Source of the DNA: Pseudactinotalea suaedae
Lineage (GTDB): Bacteria; Actinomycetota; Actinomycetes; Actinomycetales; Beutenbergiaceae
Length of the DNA: 64,000 bases
Direction of reading: 5' to 3'
NCBI RefSeq assembly: GCF_009733815.1
Contig: NZ_WNXY01000001.1
Location: 434,001-498,000 of the forward strand
In this document: in pieces, positions 37,043-47,194 of the stretch
Layout: each line of letters begins with the position of its first letter
How positions within the stretch are numbered: the first letter of the stretch is position 1
The notes under the pieces: model-generated
Databases searched by the model: none
What the model was told of the DNA's origin: nothing
The model's input: only the letters and a program-made list of their open reading frames with translations
Program-made: the position numbers and the translations under genes

Positions 37043-38046
37043 GCGGCAGGTCCGGTTCGCGGCGTCGTAGCCGCAGGTCCTCACCGCTGGGCGTGGTCGC
37101 GCTCGGGGGAGGACACGGGCTGTCCGCGACCCTGCAGGCGCTGCGGCACGTCACCACCGACGTCACCGCCGTGGTCACGGTCGCCGACGACGGCGGGTCC
37201 TCGGGGCGCCTCCGCTCCGAGATGGACGTGCTGCCGCCGGGGGACCTGCGGATGGCGATCTCCGCGCTCTGCGAGAGCTCGGAGTGGGGCGAGACGTGGC
37301 GCGACATCCTGCAGCACCGCTTCCACACCGACGGCGACCTCGACGGCCACGCGCTGGGCAACCTGCTGCTGGTGGCGACCTGGGAGCTGCTGGGCGACAC
37401 GGTCGCCGGCCTCGACCTGATCGGGCGGCTCCTGGGCGCCACCGGGCGCGTGCTGCCGATGGCGACGACACCGCTCGCGATCGAGGCGGACGTGGTGCAG
37501 CGGGACCGGCCCGACGCCCCGCCGATGGTGATCCGCGGGCAGAGCCGCGTCGCGGTCACCTCCGGGACGGTCGAACGGATCCGGTTGCAGCCGGAGGACG
37601 CCGAGGCGTGCCCCGAGGCCGTGGCGGCGATCGAGGCCGCGGACTGGGTGATCCTCGGCCCCGGGTCGTGGTTCACCTCGGTGATGCCGCACCTGCTGCT
37701 GCCTGGGATCCGCGACGCGCTGCACCAGACCCCGGCCCGGGTGGCGCTGACGCTCAACCTCGCGCAGCAGCCGGGGGAGACGGCGGGATACTCTGCTGCC
37801 GACCACCTGCGCTCGCTGCGCCACTACGCACCGGACCTCGGTGTCGACGTCGTCGTGGCGGATCCCTCGGCGATCGAGGATCTGGACGACGTGCTCGAGT
37901 GCGCGTCGAAGCTGGGGGCGCGGGTGCTGCTGCGGCAGGTGGGCGTCGGTGACGGCACGCCGCGGCACGACCCGCTGCGCTTGGCAGCGGCGTATCGGGA
38001 TGCGTTCGAGGGGATCTTGGGAGACGTGGGAGAGAGCACCAGGTGA
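37039..38046 (+). CDS. yvcK: YvcK/GlmR-type UDP-sugar-binding regulator (CofD-like fold)
   Basis: 335 residues. The Rossmann-like start [55 protein letters not shown] and [17 protein letters not shown] match the gluconeogenesis factor/GlmR group, which binds UDP-GlcNAc and steers carbon into peptidoglycan precursors. A short Arg/Ser-rich N-terminus precedes the fold. GTG 37039 overlaps the rapZ stop (GTGA), and the stop overlaps the region of whiA starts, so the three genes are read as one unit. Confidence 0.93.
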   Translation: MSGRSGSRRRSRRSSPLGVVALGGGHGLSATLQALRHVTTDVTAVVTVADDGGSSGRLRSEMDVLPPGDLRMAISALCESSEWGETWRDILQHRFHTDGDLDGHALGNLLLVATWELLGDTVAGLDLIGRLLGATGRVLPMATTPLAIEADVVQRDRPDAPPMVIRGQSRVAVTSGTVERIRLQPEDAEACPEAVAAIEAADWVILGPGSWFTSVMPHLLLPGIRDALHQTPARVALTLNLAQQPGETAGYSAADHLRSLRHYAPDLGVDVVVADPSAIEDLDDVLECASKLGARVLLRQVGVGDGTPRHDPLRLAAAYRDAFEGILGDVGESTR

Positions 38047-38063
38047 ATGGCAGGATGTCGCTC

Positions 38064-39047
38064 ATGTCGTTGACCGCCGACGTGAAGGACGAGCTCGCCC
38101 GGTTGCGCGTCGACAAGGTGTCGGCACGCAAGGCCGAGGTCGCGGCGACGTTGCGGTTCGCCGGCGGTCTCCACATCATCTCGGGCCGGATCGTCATCGA
38201 GGCCGAGCTGGACACCGGCATCGCCGCACGCCGGCTCCGGCTCGCGATCGCCGAGGTCTACGGGCACTCGAGCGATGTCATCGTCGTCTCCGGAGGCGCG
38301 CTGCGGCGCGGCAACCGGTACGTGGTGCGCGTCGTCAAGGATGGCGAGGCGCTCGCGCGCCAGACCGGCCTGCTCGACTCCCGCGGCCGCCCGGTCCGGG
38401 GGCTGCCGCCGCAGGTGGTCTCGGCGAGCCTCAACGACGCCGTCGCCGCGTGGCGCGGTGCGTTCCTCGCGCACGGCTCCCTCACCGAGCCCGGGCGCTC
38501 GGCAGCGCTCGAGGTGACCTGCCCCGGCCCGGAGGCGGCCCTGGCGCTTGTCGGCGCGGCGCGCCGGCTCGGCATCGCCGCGAAGGCTCGCGAGGTCCGT
38601 GGCGTCGACCGCGTCGTGATCCGCGACGGCGACGCGATCAGCGCGATGCTCACCCGGATGGGCGCGCACGATGCCGTGCTCGCCTGGGAGGAGCGGCGGA
38701 TGCGCCGCGAGGTGAGGGGCACGGCCAACCGCCTCGCGAACTTCGACGACGCCAACCTGCGGCGCTCGGCGCAGGCCGCGGTGGCGGCCGGTGCCCGCGT
38801 GCAGCGGGCGTTCGAGATCCTCGGCGACGAGGTGCCGGAGCACCTGCAGCAGGCGGGCCGGCTGCGGCTCGAGCACAAGCAGGCGAGTCTCGAGGAGCTC
38901 GGCCAGCTGGCGGACCCGCCGCTGACCAAGGACGCCGTCGCCGGCCGGATCCGGCGGCTTCTCGCCATGGCCGACAAGAAGGCCGAGGACGACGGGATCC
39001 CGGACACCGAAGCCAGCCTCACCCAGGAGATGCTCGACAGCCTCTGA
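38064..39047 (+). CDS. whiA: Sporulation/cell-division transcription factor WhiA
   Basis: 327 residues. WhiA is a DNA-binding protein with an N-terminal homing-endonuclease-like (LAGLIDADG) domain and a C-terminal helix-turn-helix. Visible family stretches: [15 protein letters not shown] at the start, [63 protein letters not shown] and [29 protein letters not shown] in parts. I chose ATG 38064 because the conserved sequence begins there and AGGA lies 8 nt upstream; in-frame GTG 38043 (overlapping yvcK) and ATG 38055 are alternatives. In Streptomyces and Corynebacterium it controls division genes. Confidence 0.95.
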   Translation: MSLTADVKDELARLRVDKVSARKAEVAATLRFAGGLHIISGRIVIEAELDTGIAARRLRLAIAEVYGHSSDVIVVSGGALRRGNRYVVRVVKDGEALARQTGLLDSRGRPVRGLPPQVVSASLNDAVAAWRGAFLAHGSLTEPGRSAALEVTCPGPEAALALVGAARRLGIAAKAREVRGVDRVVIRDGDAISAMLTRMGAHDAVLAWEERRMRREVRGTANRLANFDDANLRRSAQAAVAAGARVQRAFEILGDEVPEHLQQAGRLRLEHKQASLEELGQLADPPLTKDAVAGRIRRLLAMADKKAEDDGIPDTEASLTQEMLDSL

Positions 39048-39062
39048 GGCATCGGCCCGTGA

Positions 39063-40256
<1,194 letters not shown>

Positions 40257-40269
40257 GCGCATGACCGCC

Positions 40270-40308
40270 TCGCCCGCGCCGGCGTCCTGAAGGACCCGGC
40301 GCGGGCGA
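40270..40308 (+). terminator. Large intergenic hairpin between gap and pgk
   Basis: The outer stem TCGCCCGCGCCGG (40270-40282) pairs with CCGGCGCGGGCGA (40296-40308). After a bulged C an inner stem GTCC/GGAC closes a TGAA tetraloop. Seventeen pairs in total make it a strong attenuator or mRNA-processing element. Confidence 0.75.
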
Positions 40309-40372
40309 TGCCACGCCCGGGGTGCTGAGCCGGGCGTCCGAACCCCCCGCCCCCACTCGTCAGGAGCCCCTC

Positions 40373-41575
40373 GTGAAGACGATCGCCGACCTCGGTGACC
40401 TGCGCGGCAAGCGCGTACTGGTCCGAGCCGACTTCAACGTGCCGCTCGACGGCACCACGATCACCGACGACGGCCGCATCCGTGCCGCGCTGCCGACCAT
40501 CACGACCTTGCTCGACGGCGGGGCTCGCGTGGTCCTGACCGCCCACCTCGGCCGGCCCGCGGGCGAGGGTTTCGAGGAGAAGTACTCGCTCGCACCGGTG
40601 GCCGCGCGCCTCGGTGAGCTGCTCGACCAGCCGGTCGCGCTGGCCGAGGACCTCGTGGGTGAGTCGGCCAAGGCGACCGTCGCCGCGCTGGACGACGGCC
40701 AGGTCGCGCTCCTGGAGAACGTCCGCTTCGACAAGCGCGAGACCAGCAAGGACGCCGCCGAGCGCGAGTCGCTCGCCGCCGAGCTCGCCGCGCTGGCCGA
40801 CGTCTTCGTCTCCGACGGCTTCGGTGTCGTGCACCGCAAGCAGGCCTCGGTCTATGACGTCGCGGACAACCTGCCCCACGCCGTCGGCGGTCTGGTGCGA
40901 CGAGAGATCGAGGCCCTGCGGCGCGCGACCGAGGATCCTGCCCGCCCCTACGCCGTCGTGCTCGGCGGCGCCAAGGTCTCCGACAAGCTCGGCGTCATCG
41001 AGAACCTGCTGAGCAAGGCGGACCGGCTCCTCATCGGTGGCGGCATGGTCTTCACGTTCCTCGCGGCCCAGGGGCACGCGGTGGGCAAGTCGCTGCTCGA
41101 GGCGGACCAGATCGACGCCGTCAAGGGCTACCTCGCGACGGCGGCCGAGCGCGGCGTGCAGATCGTGCTCCCGACCGACGTCGTGGTCGCGCCGGAGTTC
41201 ACGGCCGAGTCCCCGGCCACCGTGGTGGGCGTGGACGCCATCCCCGACGACGAGATCGGGCTCGACATCGGCCCCGAGTCGCAGCAGGCGTTCGCCGCGG
41301 CGCTCTCCGACGCGAGGACCATCGTCTGGAACGGCCCGATGGGGGTGTTCGAGTTCGACGCGTTCGCAGGCGGCACCCGTGCGGTCGCGCAGGGCATCAT
41401 CGACGCGACCTCCGCAGGTGCGTTCAGCATCGTCGGGGGTGGCGACTCCGCGGCCGCGGTCCGCGTGCTCGGCTTCGACGAGGCCGGGTTCAGCCACATC
41501 TCGACCGGCGGCGGCGCGTCGCTGGAGTTTCTGGAGGGCAAGGACCTCCCCGGCATCTCGGTTCTGGAGGACTGA
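40373..41575 (+). CDS. pgk: Phosphoglycerate kinase
   Basis: 400 residues. Substrate-binding [24 protein letters not shown] and [15 protein letters not shown] lie in the N-domain; the nucleotide domain shows [42 protein letters not shown] and the glycine-rich [11 protein letters not shown]...[13 protein letters not shown]. In FVSDGFG the usual Ala of SDAFG is Gly. GTG 40373 has CAGGAG 6 nt upstream; a longer in-frame start lies within the hairpin flank and is unlikely. tpiA begins 5 nt after the stop. Confidence 0.97.
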   Translation: MKTIADLGDLRGKRVLVRADFNVPLDGTTITDDGRIRAALPTITTLLDGGARVVLTAHLGRPAGEGFEEKYSLAPVAARLGELLDQPVALAEDLVGESAKATVAALDDGQVALLENVRFDKRETSKDAAERESLAAELAALADVFVSDGFGVVHRKQASVYDVADNLPHAVGGLVRREIEALRRATEDPARPYAVVLGGAKVSDKLGVIENLLSKADRLLIGGGMVFTFLAAQGHAVGKSLLEADQIDAVKGYLATAAERGVQIVLPTDVVVAPEFTAESPATVVGVDAIPDDEIGLDIGPESQQAFAAALSDARTIVWNGPMGVFEFDAFAGGTRAVAQGIIDATSAGAFSIVGGGDSAAAVRVLGFDEAGFSHISTGGGASLEFLEGKDLPGISVLED

Positions 41576-41580
41576 CCACG

Positions 41581-42396
41581 ATGGCAACGCAGCAGACGAC
41601 CCGCACGCCCCTGATGGCGGGCAACTGGAAGATGAACCTCGACCACCTGCAGGCGACGCACCTGGTGCAGAAGCTCGCGTGGTCGCTCAAGGACGCCAAG
41701 CACGACTACGCCTCGGTCGAGGTCGTCGTGGTACCGCCGTTCACCGACCTCCGGTCGGTGCAGACGCTGGTCGACGCCGACAAGCTGGAGATCCGCTACG
41801 GCGCGCAGGACATCTCCGCGCACGCCAGCGGTGCCTACACCGGCGAGATCTCCGGGGCGATGCTGTCCCGCCTCGGCGTGAGCTACGCCGTCGTCGGTCA
41901 CAGCGAGCGGCGCGAGCTCCACGACGAGAGCGACGCGCTGGTCTCGGCCAAGGCCAAGGCGGCGCTCGGCTCGGACATCACGCCGATCATCTGCGTCGGC
42001 GAGGGCCTCGAGGTTCGCAAGGCGGGCGAGCAGGTCTCCTACACGCTCGGTCAGGTCGAGGGTGCCTTCGCGGGTATCGACGCGGCCGCCGCGGCGCGTT
42101 GCGTGGTGGCCTACGAGCCCGTGTGGGCCATCGGCACCGGCGAGGTGGCCACGCCCGAGGACGCGCAGGAGGTGTGCGGCGCGATCCGCGACCAGCTCGG
42201 TCGGCTGTACGCCGACGCCTCGGTCGACGTCGCAGGGGCCGTGCGCGTGCTGTACGGCGGCTCGGTGAAGTCGGGCAACGTCGCCTCGATCATGGCGCAG
42301 CCCGACGTCGACGGCGCCCTGGTGGGCGGGGCGAGCCTCGACGCCGAGGAGTTCGCCTCGATCGTCCGCTACCAGTCGCACCAGGTCGGCCTCTGA
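41581..42396 (+). CDS. tpiA: Triosephosphate isomerase
   Basis: 271 residues of the TIM barrel enzyme interconverting dihydroxyacetone phosphate and glyceraldehyde 3-phosphate. Active-site Lys in [10 protein letters not shown], His in VVGHSERRE, Glu in [12 protein letters not shown] with the flexible loop 6 following, and phosphate-binding [11 protein letters not shown] and [17 protein letters not shown] 41581 has GGAGG in the end of pgk. A Gln/Thr-rich N-terminal extension of about ten residues precedes the first strand. Co-transcribed with pgk. Confidence 0.97.
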   Translation: MATQQTTRTPLMAGNWKMNLDHLQATHLVQKLAWSLKDAKHDYASVEVVVVPPFTDLRSVQTLVDADKLEIRYGAQDISAHASGAYTGEISGAMLSRLGVSYAVVGHSERRELHDESDALVSAKAKAALGSDITPIICVGEGLEVRKAGEQVSYTLGQVEGAFAGIDAAAAARCVVAYEPVWAIGTGEVATPEDAQEVCGAIRDQLGRLYADASVDVAGAVRVLYGGSVKSGNVASIMAQPDVDGALVGGASLDAEEFASIVRYQSHQVGL

Positions 42397-42440
42397 GGAA
42401 CGCTCCGTGGGCCTCGGCATCGGCAGCGGCCTCCGGAGGG

Positions 42441-42446
42441 TAAACT
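42441..42446 (+). promoter_or_regulatory. -10 element of the secG-rbpA transcript
   Basis: TAAACT at 42441-42446 predicts a start near 42453 and a leader of about 45 nt before secG, which is not hard-linked to tpiA. Confidence 0.5.
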
Positions 42447-42497
42447 CATCCGGTCCCCAGGGTTCGGTATCCGAGGCTCGTCCGTTAGGAGTTGCGC

Positions 42498-42743
42498 GTG
42501 GGCGCACTGACCATCGTCCTGCAGGTGCTGCTGGTGATCACCAGCTTCCTGCTGATCATGACGATCCTGATGCACAAGGGCAAGGGTGGCGGCCTGTCGG
42601 ACATGTTCGGCGGCGGCCTCTCGGCCAGCATCGGCAGCTCGGGTGTTGCCGAGCGCAACCTCAACCGGATCACCGTGGGGACCGCGATCGTCTGGATCGT
42701 CGTCATCGTGCTGCTGGGTCTCGTCCAGCGCGTCAGCCTGTAG
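42498..42743 (+). CDS. secG: Preprotein translocase subunit SecG
   Basis: 81 residues with two membrane helices, IVLQVLLVITSFLLIMTILMH split by a short loop from AIVWIVVIVLLGLVQ, and the cytosolic loop KGKGGGLSDMFGGG typical of SecG. It joins SecYE in the protein-export channel. GTG 42498 is chosen because AGGAG (42487-42491) lies 6 nt upstream; a TTG two codons earlier is an alternative. It is followed 30 nt later by rbpA. Confidence 0.93.
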   Translation: MGALTIVLQVLLVITSFLLIMTILMHKGKGGGLSDMFGGGLSASIGSSGVAERNLNRITVGTAIVWIVVIVLLGLVQRVSL

Positions 42744-42773
42744 TTCGCAGCATCAAGAGGGAGCGGTTCAGTC

Positions 42774-43121
42774 GTGGCAGGTGGTAGTGCGATCCGAGGT
42801 TCGCGTGTCGGTGCCGGTCCGATGGGAGAGGCCGAGCGCGGTGAGGCGGCGCCCCGGGTGTGGGTGTCCTACTGGTGCTCCGCCGGTCACGAGACGCGTC
42901 CGAGCTTCTCCGAGGAGCCGGGCATGGTCGTGCCCGAGAGCTGGGACTGCCCTCGTTGCGGGCTCCCGGCCGGTCAGGACAAGGAGAACCCTCCTGCGCC
43001 GCCCAAGAACGAGCCGTACAAGACCCACCTGGCGTACGTGAAGGAGCGTCGCTCGGACGCCGACGGCGCCGCCCTGCTCGACGAGGCGCTGGCCGCTCTC
43101 CGAGCCCGCCGCGGCGGCTGA
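42774..43121 (+). CDS. rbpA: RNA polymerase-binding protein RbpA
   Basis: 115 residues. RbpA binds the principal sigma factor and RNA polymerase and stabilises the open complex in actinobacteria. The N-terminal tail and basic linker are visible as GGSAIRGSRVGAGPMGEAER; the core has a zinc-binding pattern (YWCSAGHETRPSF, DCPRCGLPAG), and the sigma-interaction part is KTHLAYVKERRS. GTG 42774 has GAGGGAG at about 10 nt. Its presence suggests weak intrinsic promoters, in keeping with the absence of clear -35 boxes in this window. Confidence 0.95.
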   Translation: MAGGSAIRGSRVGAGPMGEAERGEAAPRVWVSYWCSAGHETRPSFSEEPGMVVPESWDCPRCGLPAGQDKENPPAPPKNEPYKTHLAYVKERRSDADGAALLDEALAALRARRGG

Positions 43122-43176
43122 CCGCCCGGGCACACCTGCCCTGCCGAGCGATCGGCCGTGGTCGTAGCCTGACCGG

Positions 43177-43911
43177 GTGATCACACCCACAGGCATCCAG
43201 TCCGTCGCCGACCACGGCGCCCTGTACGCCGTGCTGGGGCAGCGGGTGCTGTCCGAGTACCTGGAGCAGCAGCTCGGCGAGTTCCGCTTCGACGTCGATC
43301 TCGCCGAGGGAACCCTCCGGTTCACCTCGACAGCCGACCCGAACCGGACGGTGGTGGCTCGCGCCCACGTCATCGCGAGCATCGCTCCTGGGCCTCGTTC
43401 GATCCTGTGGGGCTGGGCGCACCCCCAGACACCGGACACGACCGTGGCGGCGACGCTGCGCAGCCTCGGCGAGCGGCACGGCATCGGTGATCTCCTCTCC
43501 TCCGAGGTCGCCTTCACCACGGCCGCGCACGGCGACGAGCTCGGCGACGACATCGCCCAGCTGGCGCACACGATCGCGGCGGCCGCCGTCGAGGCCACGG
43601 GCATGACCCCGTACTACTCGGTGCCGTCGGGCGGCGGCAGCCGGTTCGTCTTCCTGCTCGAGGGGATCCCGCTCCGCCCGGTCGATCTCGCGATCGACGG
43701 CGCGGGCATCACGAGCGCTCTCATGGGGTCGGTGACGACCGACCAGCGGGCCGCCCTGCTCGGGCTCGCTCGCCACGCCGGGTTCGGCTCGACCGACGCA
43801 CGCGAGGCCGTCGACATCACGGACCGGCGCGGCTCCAGGCTGACCTGCTCGTTCGACGAGCAGAACCGGCTCACCGGCCTGACGATGCACCTGGTGCCGC
43901 CGGAGGGGTAG
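43177..43911 (+). CDS. Conserved protein of unknown function (DUF6882-like)
   Basis: 244 residues without signal or membrane segments. Stretches such as FDVDLAEGTLRFTS, SILWGWAHPQTPD and YYSVPSGGGSRFVFLLEG suggest two similar alpha+beta halves, and the WGWAHP box resembles the DUF6882 family; this is recognition by eye only. TAGCCT (43165-43170) is exactly 6 nt before GTG 43177, so the message is probably leaderless. It stands between rbpA and the convergent pentose-phosphate operon; neighbours give no functional hint. Confidence 0.7.
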   Translation: MITPTGIQSVADHGALYAVLGQRVLSEYLEQQLGEFRFDVDLAEGTLRFTSTADPNRTVVARAHVIASIAPGPRSILWGWAHPQTPDTTVAATLRSLGERHGIGDLLSSEVAFTTAAHGDELGDDIAQLAHTIAAAAVEATGMTPYYSVPSGGGSRFVFLLEGIPLRPVDLAIDGAGITSALMGSVTTDQRAALLGLARHAGFGSTDAREAVDITDRRGSRLTCSFDEQNRLTGLTMHLVPPEG

Positions 43912-43920
43912 CGGCCGCGG

Positions 43921-43936
43921 CCGGACCTCGGTCCGG
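43921..43936. terminator. Short hairpin between convergent genes
   Basis: CCGGACC (43921-43927) pairs with GGTCCGG (43930-43936); flanking GGCC sequences can extend the stem with a bulge. It separates the DUF gene from pgl. Confidence 0.55.
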
Positions 43937-43947
43937 GCCGGTGGACG

Positions 43948-44736
43948 TTAGCCCGTCGGCTGTCCCGCCGCGGCGGCATCGAGCAGCCACAGCGTGACGT
44001 CCTGGCCGCTCACCCGAGCGGCGGGGAGGTCGCTGCCGCCGCGCAGGACCGCATCCACAGCCTCCGCCTTGTCGGCTCCCGCGACCACGAACCAGACCTG
44101 CCGGGAGGCGTTGAGCACGGGCAGCGTCAACGACACCCTGGCCGGGGGCGGCTTGGGTGAGTCGGTCTCACCGACCGCGGCGACGTCCATCGCCTGCAGG
44201 CTCTGCTTGCCGGGGAACAGCGATGCCACGTGACCGTCCGGACCCACGCCCAGCAGCATGACGTCGAAGACCGGCCAGGGACCGCCGTCGCCGGCGTGGG
44301 AGGACAGGTCCGCACGGGCGAGCGTGAGCGCGGCGTCGAGGTCCGCTGCCTCGTCCGAGGCGGGCAGCGGGTGCACGTTCTCGGCGGGGATCGGCAGCGC
44401 GTCGATCAGGGCCGTGCGTGCCTGCTTCTCGTTGCGGTCGTCGTCGCCCGCGGGGACGAACCGCTCGTCGCCCCACCACAGGTGCACACCGGTCCAGTCC
44501 ACGAGGTCGCGCAGCTCGGACCGCGCGACCTCGGCCAGCGTCCTGGTGCCCACGGTCCCGCCGGTCAGACACACGTGCACCGGTGTCCGCACCGCCTCGG
44601 CGTCCATCAGGGCGAGCAGCAGCCGCGCCGCGGTGGCACGGGCGACCGCGTCGGCGTCCGGGTGGACCACCACGGCCCTGTCGGCCCTGTCGGCGTGGTC
44701 GGCACTGCCGGCGCGTCCTGGCTGGTTCCCTGTCAT
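43948..44736 (-). CDS. pgl: 6-phosphogluconolactonase
   Basis: 262 residues of the NagB/Pgl fold: VCLTGGTVGTRTLAEV, VHLWWGDERFVPAGDDDRN, VMLLGVGPDGHVASLFPG and the C-terminal VVAGADKAEAVDAVL are family landmarks. It hydrolyses 6-phosphogluconolactone, the zwf product. The N-terminus has a DHADRADRA repeat of no known meaning. ATG 44736 overlaps the opcA stop by 4 nt, so it is the last gene of the coupled tkt-tal-zwf-opcA-pgl operon. Confidence 0.93.
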   Translation of the reverse strand: MTGNQPGRAGSADHADRADRAVVVHPDADAVARATAARLLLALMDAEAVRTPVHVCLTGGTVGTRTLAEVARSELRDLVDWTGVHLWWGDERFVPAGDDDRNEKQARTALIDALPIPAENVHPLPASDEAADLDAALTLARADLSSHAGDGGPWPVFDVMLLGVGPDGHVASLFPGKQSLQAMDVAAVGETDSPKPPPARVSLTLPVLNASRQVWFVVAGADKAEAVDAVLRGGSDLPAARVSGQDVTLWLLDAAAAGQPTG

Positions 44737-45659
44737 GCCTCGACCACGACCTTCGGGAGCCCCTTGACCAGCGCGAGCTGGTACGCCTCGTCCGGGTCGA
44801 GCCGGCGCAGGTCCTCCATGAGGCAGTCCTCGAGCGGGCGCTTGGCCATGGCGACCCGCCGCACCGGCTGGTCGGGCTGCTCGATCGTGACGACGGCCCC
44901 GTTGACCGGGCGACGCATCGAGATCGTGCCGGTGCGACGCACGAGGTCGATGCCGTCCACGGCGGACGAACCGGGCACGTGCTCGAGCGTGACGGGCAGC
45001 TTCAGCGCGTGCGCGAGCCAACCGGCGAACAGGTGCGCCGAGGGTCGTGTCGTGCTCCCGTACACGCGCACCTCCCGCACGGTCTCGTACGGACGCTCGT
45101 CGAGCGCTGCCGCGACGACGCCGCGCCACAGCGTGGTGCGCGCCCAGCTGAGGTCGGTGTCACCCGGCGCGTACGTCTGGGCCATCTGGTGCAGCAGCTC
45201 GATCGGCGAGCTGCACTCGCCGACGTCGGAGATCCGGCGCTGCGCCATCCGGCCGAGCAGGTCGGCCGACATGTCCGCCGGCGGGTTCTTGGGCCACCAC
45301 ACGACGATGGGGGCGTCGGGCAGCAGCAACGGGGTCACGAGCGTGTCGACCTCGTTGCGGCCCGGTCCGCGCGGCTCGAGCACGACGACGTCGCTGGCGC
45401 CGGCGTCGGCACCCACGCGGATCTCGGCGTCCAGACCGGCGGCACGGCGGCCGTCGCCCGGGCGGACCACGATGACGCGGCACGGGTGCTCCATGCTCGC
45501 CTCGTTGGCGGCGCGGATCGCGTTCTCGATGTCGGCGCCGTCGGTGACGATGATGAGGGTCAGCACGCGGCCGAGCGCGACCGCGCCGCCCTCCTCACGC
45601 AGCCCGACCAGCCGGCTCGCGACGGCGGAGGCCGTCGTGTCCTTGAGCGAGATCTTCAC
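44733..45659 (-). CDS. opcA: Glucose-6-phosphate dehydrogenase assembly protein OpcA
   Basis: 308 residues. OpcA is an actinobacterial/cyanobacterial partner that activates glucose-6-phosphate dehydrogenase. Family stretches visible: LTLIIVTDG, ANEASMEHPCRVIVV, VTPLLLPDAPIVVWWPKNPP, DLSWARTTLWRGVVAAALD and YGSTTRPSAHLFAGWLAHAL. It starts with GTG 45659, overlapping the zwf stop in the form GTGA, which fits the tight stoichiometry expected of an assembly partner. Confidence 0.94.
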   Translation of the reverse strand: MKISLKDTTASAVASRLVGLREEGGAVALGRVLTLIIVTDGADIENAIRAANEASMEHPCRVIVVRPGDGRRAAGLDAEIRVGADAGASDVVVLEPRGPGRNEVDTLVTPLLLPDAPIVVWWPKNPPADMSADLLGRMAQRRISDVGECSSPIELLHQMAQTYAPGDTDLSWARTTLWRGVVAAALDERPYETVREVRVYGSTTRPSAHLFAGWLAHALKLPVTLEHVPGSSAVDGIDLVRRTGTISMRRPVNGAVVTIEQPDQPVRRVAMAKRPLEDCLMEDLRRLDPDEAYQLALVKGLPKVVVEA

Positions 45660-47194
45660 GGCCGCCTCCAGGTCCGTCCGTCACGTGCCAGCATCTCGTC
45701 GGCCGACTCCGGCCCCCAGGTCCCGGGCCGGTACGGTTCCGGCGCGCCGCGCCGGGACCAGTACTCCAGGACGGGGTCGAGGATCTCCCAGGAGAGCTCC
45801 ACCTCCCGCTGCCGCGGGAACAGCGGCGGGTCACCGAGCAGCACGTCGAGGATGAGCCGTTCGTAGGCCTCGGGGGAGGACTCGGTGAACGCGTGGCCGT
45901 AGCCGAAGTCCATCGTGACGTCGCGGACCTCCATCTGGGTGCCCGGCACCTTGGAGCCGAACCGGATCGTGACGCCCTCGTCGGGCTGCACACGGATCAC
46001 GATCGCGTTGTGGCCGAGCTCCTGGGTGTCCTGCAGGTCGAAGGGCAGGTGCGGTGCCCGCTTGAAGACGACCGCGATCTCGGTGACGCGCCGACCCAGC
46101 CGCTTCCCGGTGCGGAGGTAGAACGGCACCCCGGCCCAGCGGCGGTTGTCGATGTCGACGCGGATCGCGGCGTAGGACTCGGTCGTCGAGGCCGGGTCCA
46201 TGCCCTCCTCGTCGAGGAACCCGATGACCTCCTCGCCGCCCTGCCAGCCCGCCACGTACTGCCCGCGCGCGGTGTGGCGGCCCAGGTCGCGGGGGAGCCG
46301 GACGGCGGAGAGCACCTTCTCCTTCTCGTCACGGAGCGCACCGGCCTCGAACGAGGCGGGCTCCTCCATGGCGGTCAGGGCCAGCAGCTGCAGCAGGTGG
46401 TTCTGGATCACGTCGCGGGCAGCGCCGATGCCGTCGTAGTAGCCGGCCCTGCTGCCGATGCCGATGTCCTCGGCCATCGTGATCTGGACGTGGTCGACGT
46501 AGTTGGCGTTCCAGATCGGCTCGAACATCTGGTTGGCGAACCGCAGCGCCAGCAGGTTCTGGACGGTCTCCTTGCCCAGGTAGTGATCGATCCGGAACAC
46601 GGCGTCGGCGGGGAACACCTCCGAGACCACACGGTCCAGCTCCTGCGCCGAGGCGAGGTCGTGCCCGAACGGCTTCTCGATGACGACGCGTCGCCAGCTG
46701 CCCTCGCGGGGCGAGGACAGCCCGACCTCGGCCAGCTGGGTGCACACGATCGGGAACTGGCCCGGCGGCACCGACAGGTAGAACGCGTGGTTGCCGCCGG
46801 TGCCGCGCTCCTCGTCGAGCTTCTCCACGGTGCGGGCGAGCCGCTTGAAGGCGGCGTCGTCACCGAACTCGCCGGAGACGAACCGGATGCCCTCCGCGAG
46901 CTGGTCCCAGACCTTCTCGTCGAAGGGCGTGCGCGCGTTCTCCTTGACCGCCTTGCGGACGATCGCGCAGAAGTCCTGGTCCGCCCAGTCACGACGCGCG
47001 AACCCGGTGAGCGCGAAGCCGGGGGGCAGCAGCCCCCGGTTCGCGAGGTCGTAGACCGCGGGCATCAGCTTGCGGCGCGCGAGGTCTCCGGTGACTCCGA
47101 AGATCACCAGCCCGGAGGGACCCGCGATCCGTGGCAACCGGCGGTCGCCGGGCTGGCGCAGCGGGTTGACCCCGTCAGCGATGCGTACGGGCAT
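45656..47194 (-). CDS. zwf: Glucose-6-phosphate 1-dehydrogenase
   Basis: 512 residues catalysing the first step of the oxidative pentose phosphate pathway. The dinucleotide-binding IFGVTGDLARRKLMPAVYDL, the catalytic FRIDHYLGKETVQN and VIEKPFGHDL, and YLRTGKRL are all visible. The last residues form a Trp-rich tail (GRTWRRP). ATG 47194 shares one nucleotide with the tal stop (TGATG), and the stop overlaps opcA, so translation is coupled through the operon. Confidence 0.97.
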   Translation of the reverse strand: MPVRIADGVNPLRQPGDRRLPRIAGPSGLVIFGVTGDLARRKLMPAVYDLANRGLLPPGFALTGFARRDWADQDFCAIVRKAVKENARTPFDEKVWDQLAEGIRFVSGEFGDDAAFKRLARTVEKLDEERGTGGNHAFYLSVPPGQFPIVCTQLAEVGLSSPREGSWRRVVIEKPFGHDLASAQELDRVVSEVFPADAVFRIDHYLGKETVQNLLALRFANQMFEPIWNANYVDHVQITMAEDIGIGSRAGYYDGIGAARDVIQNHLLQLLALTAMEEPASFEAGALRDEKEKVLSAVRLPRDLGRHTARGQYVAGWQGGEEVIGFLDEEGMDPASTTESYAAIRVDIDNRRWAGVPFYLRTGKRLGRRVTEIAVVFKRAPHLPFDLQDTQELGHNAIVIRVQPDEGVTIRFGSKVPGTQMEVRDVTMDFGYGHAFTESSPEAYERLILDVLLGDPPLFPRQREVELSWEILDPVLEYWSRRGAPEPYRPGTWGPESADEMLARDGRTWRRP

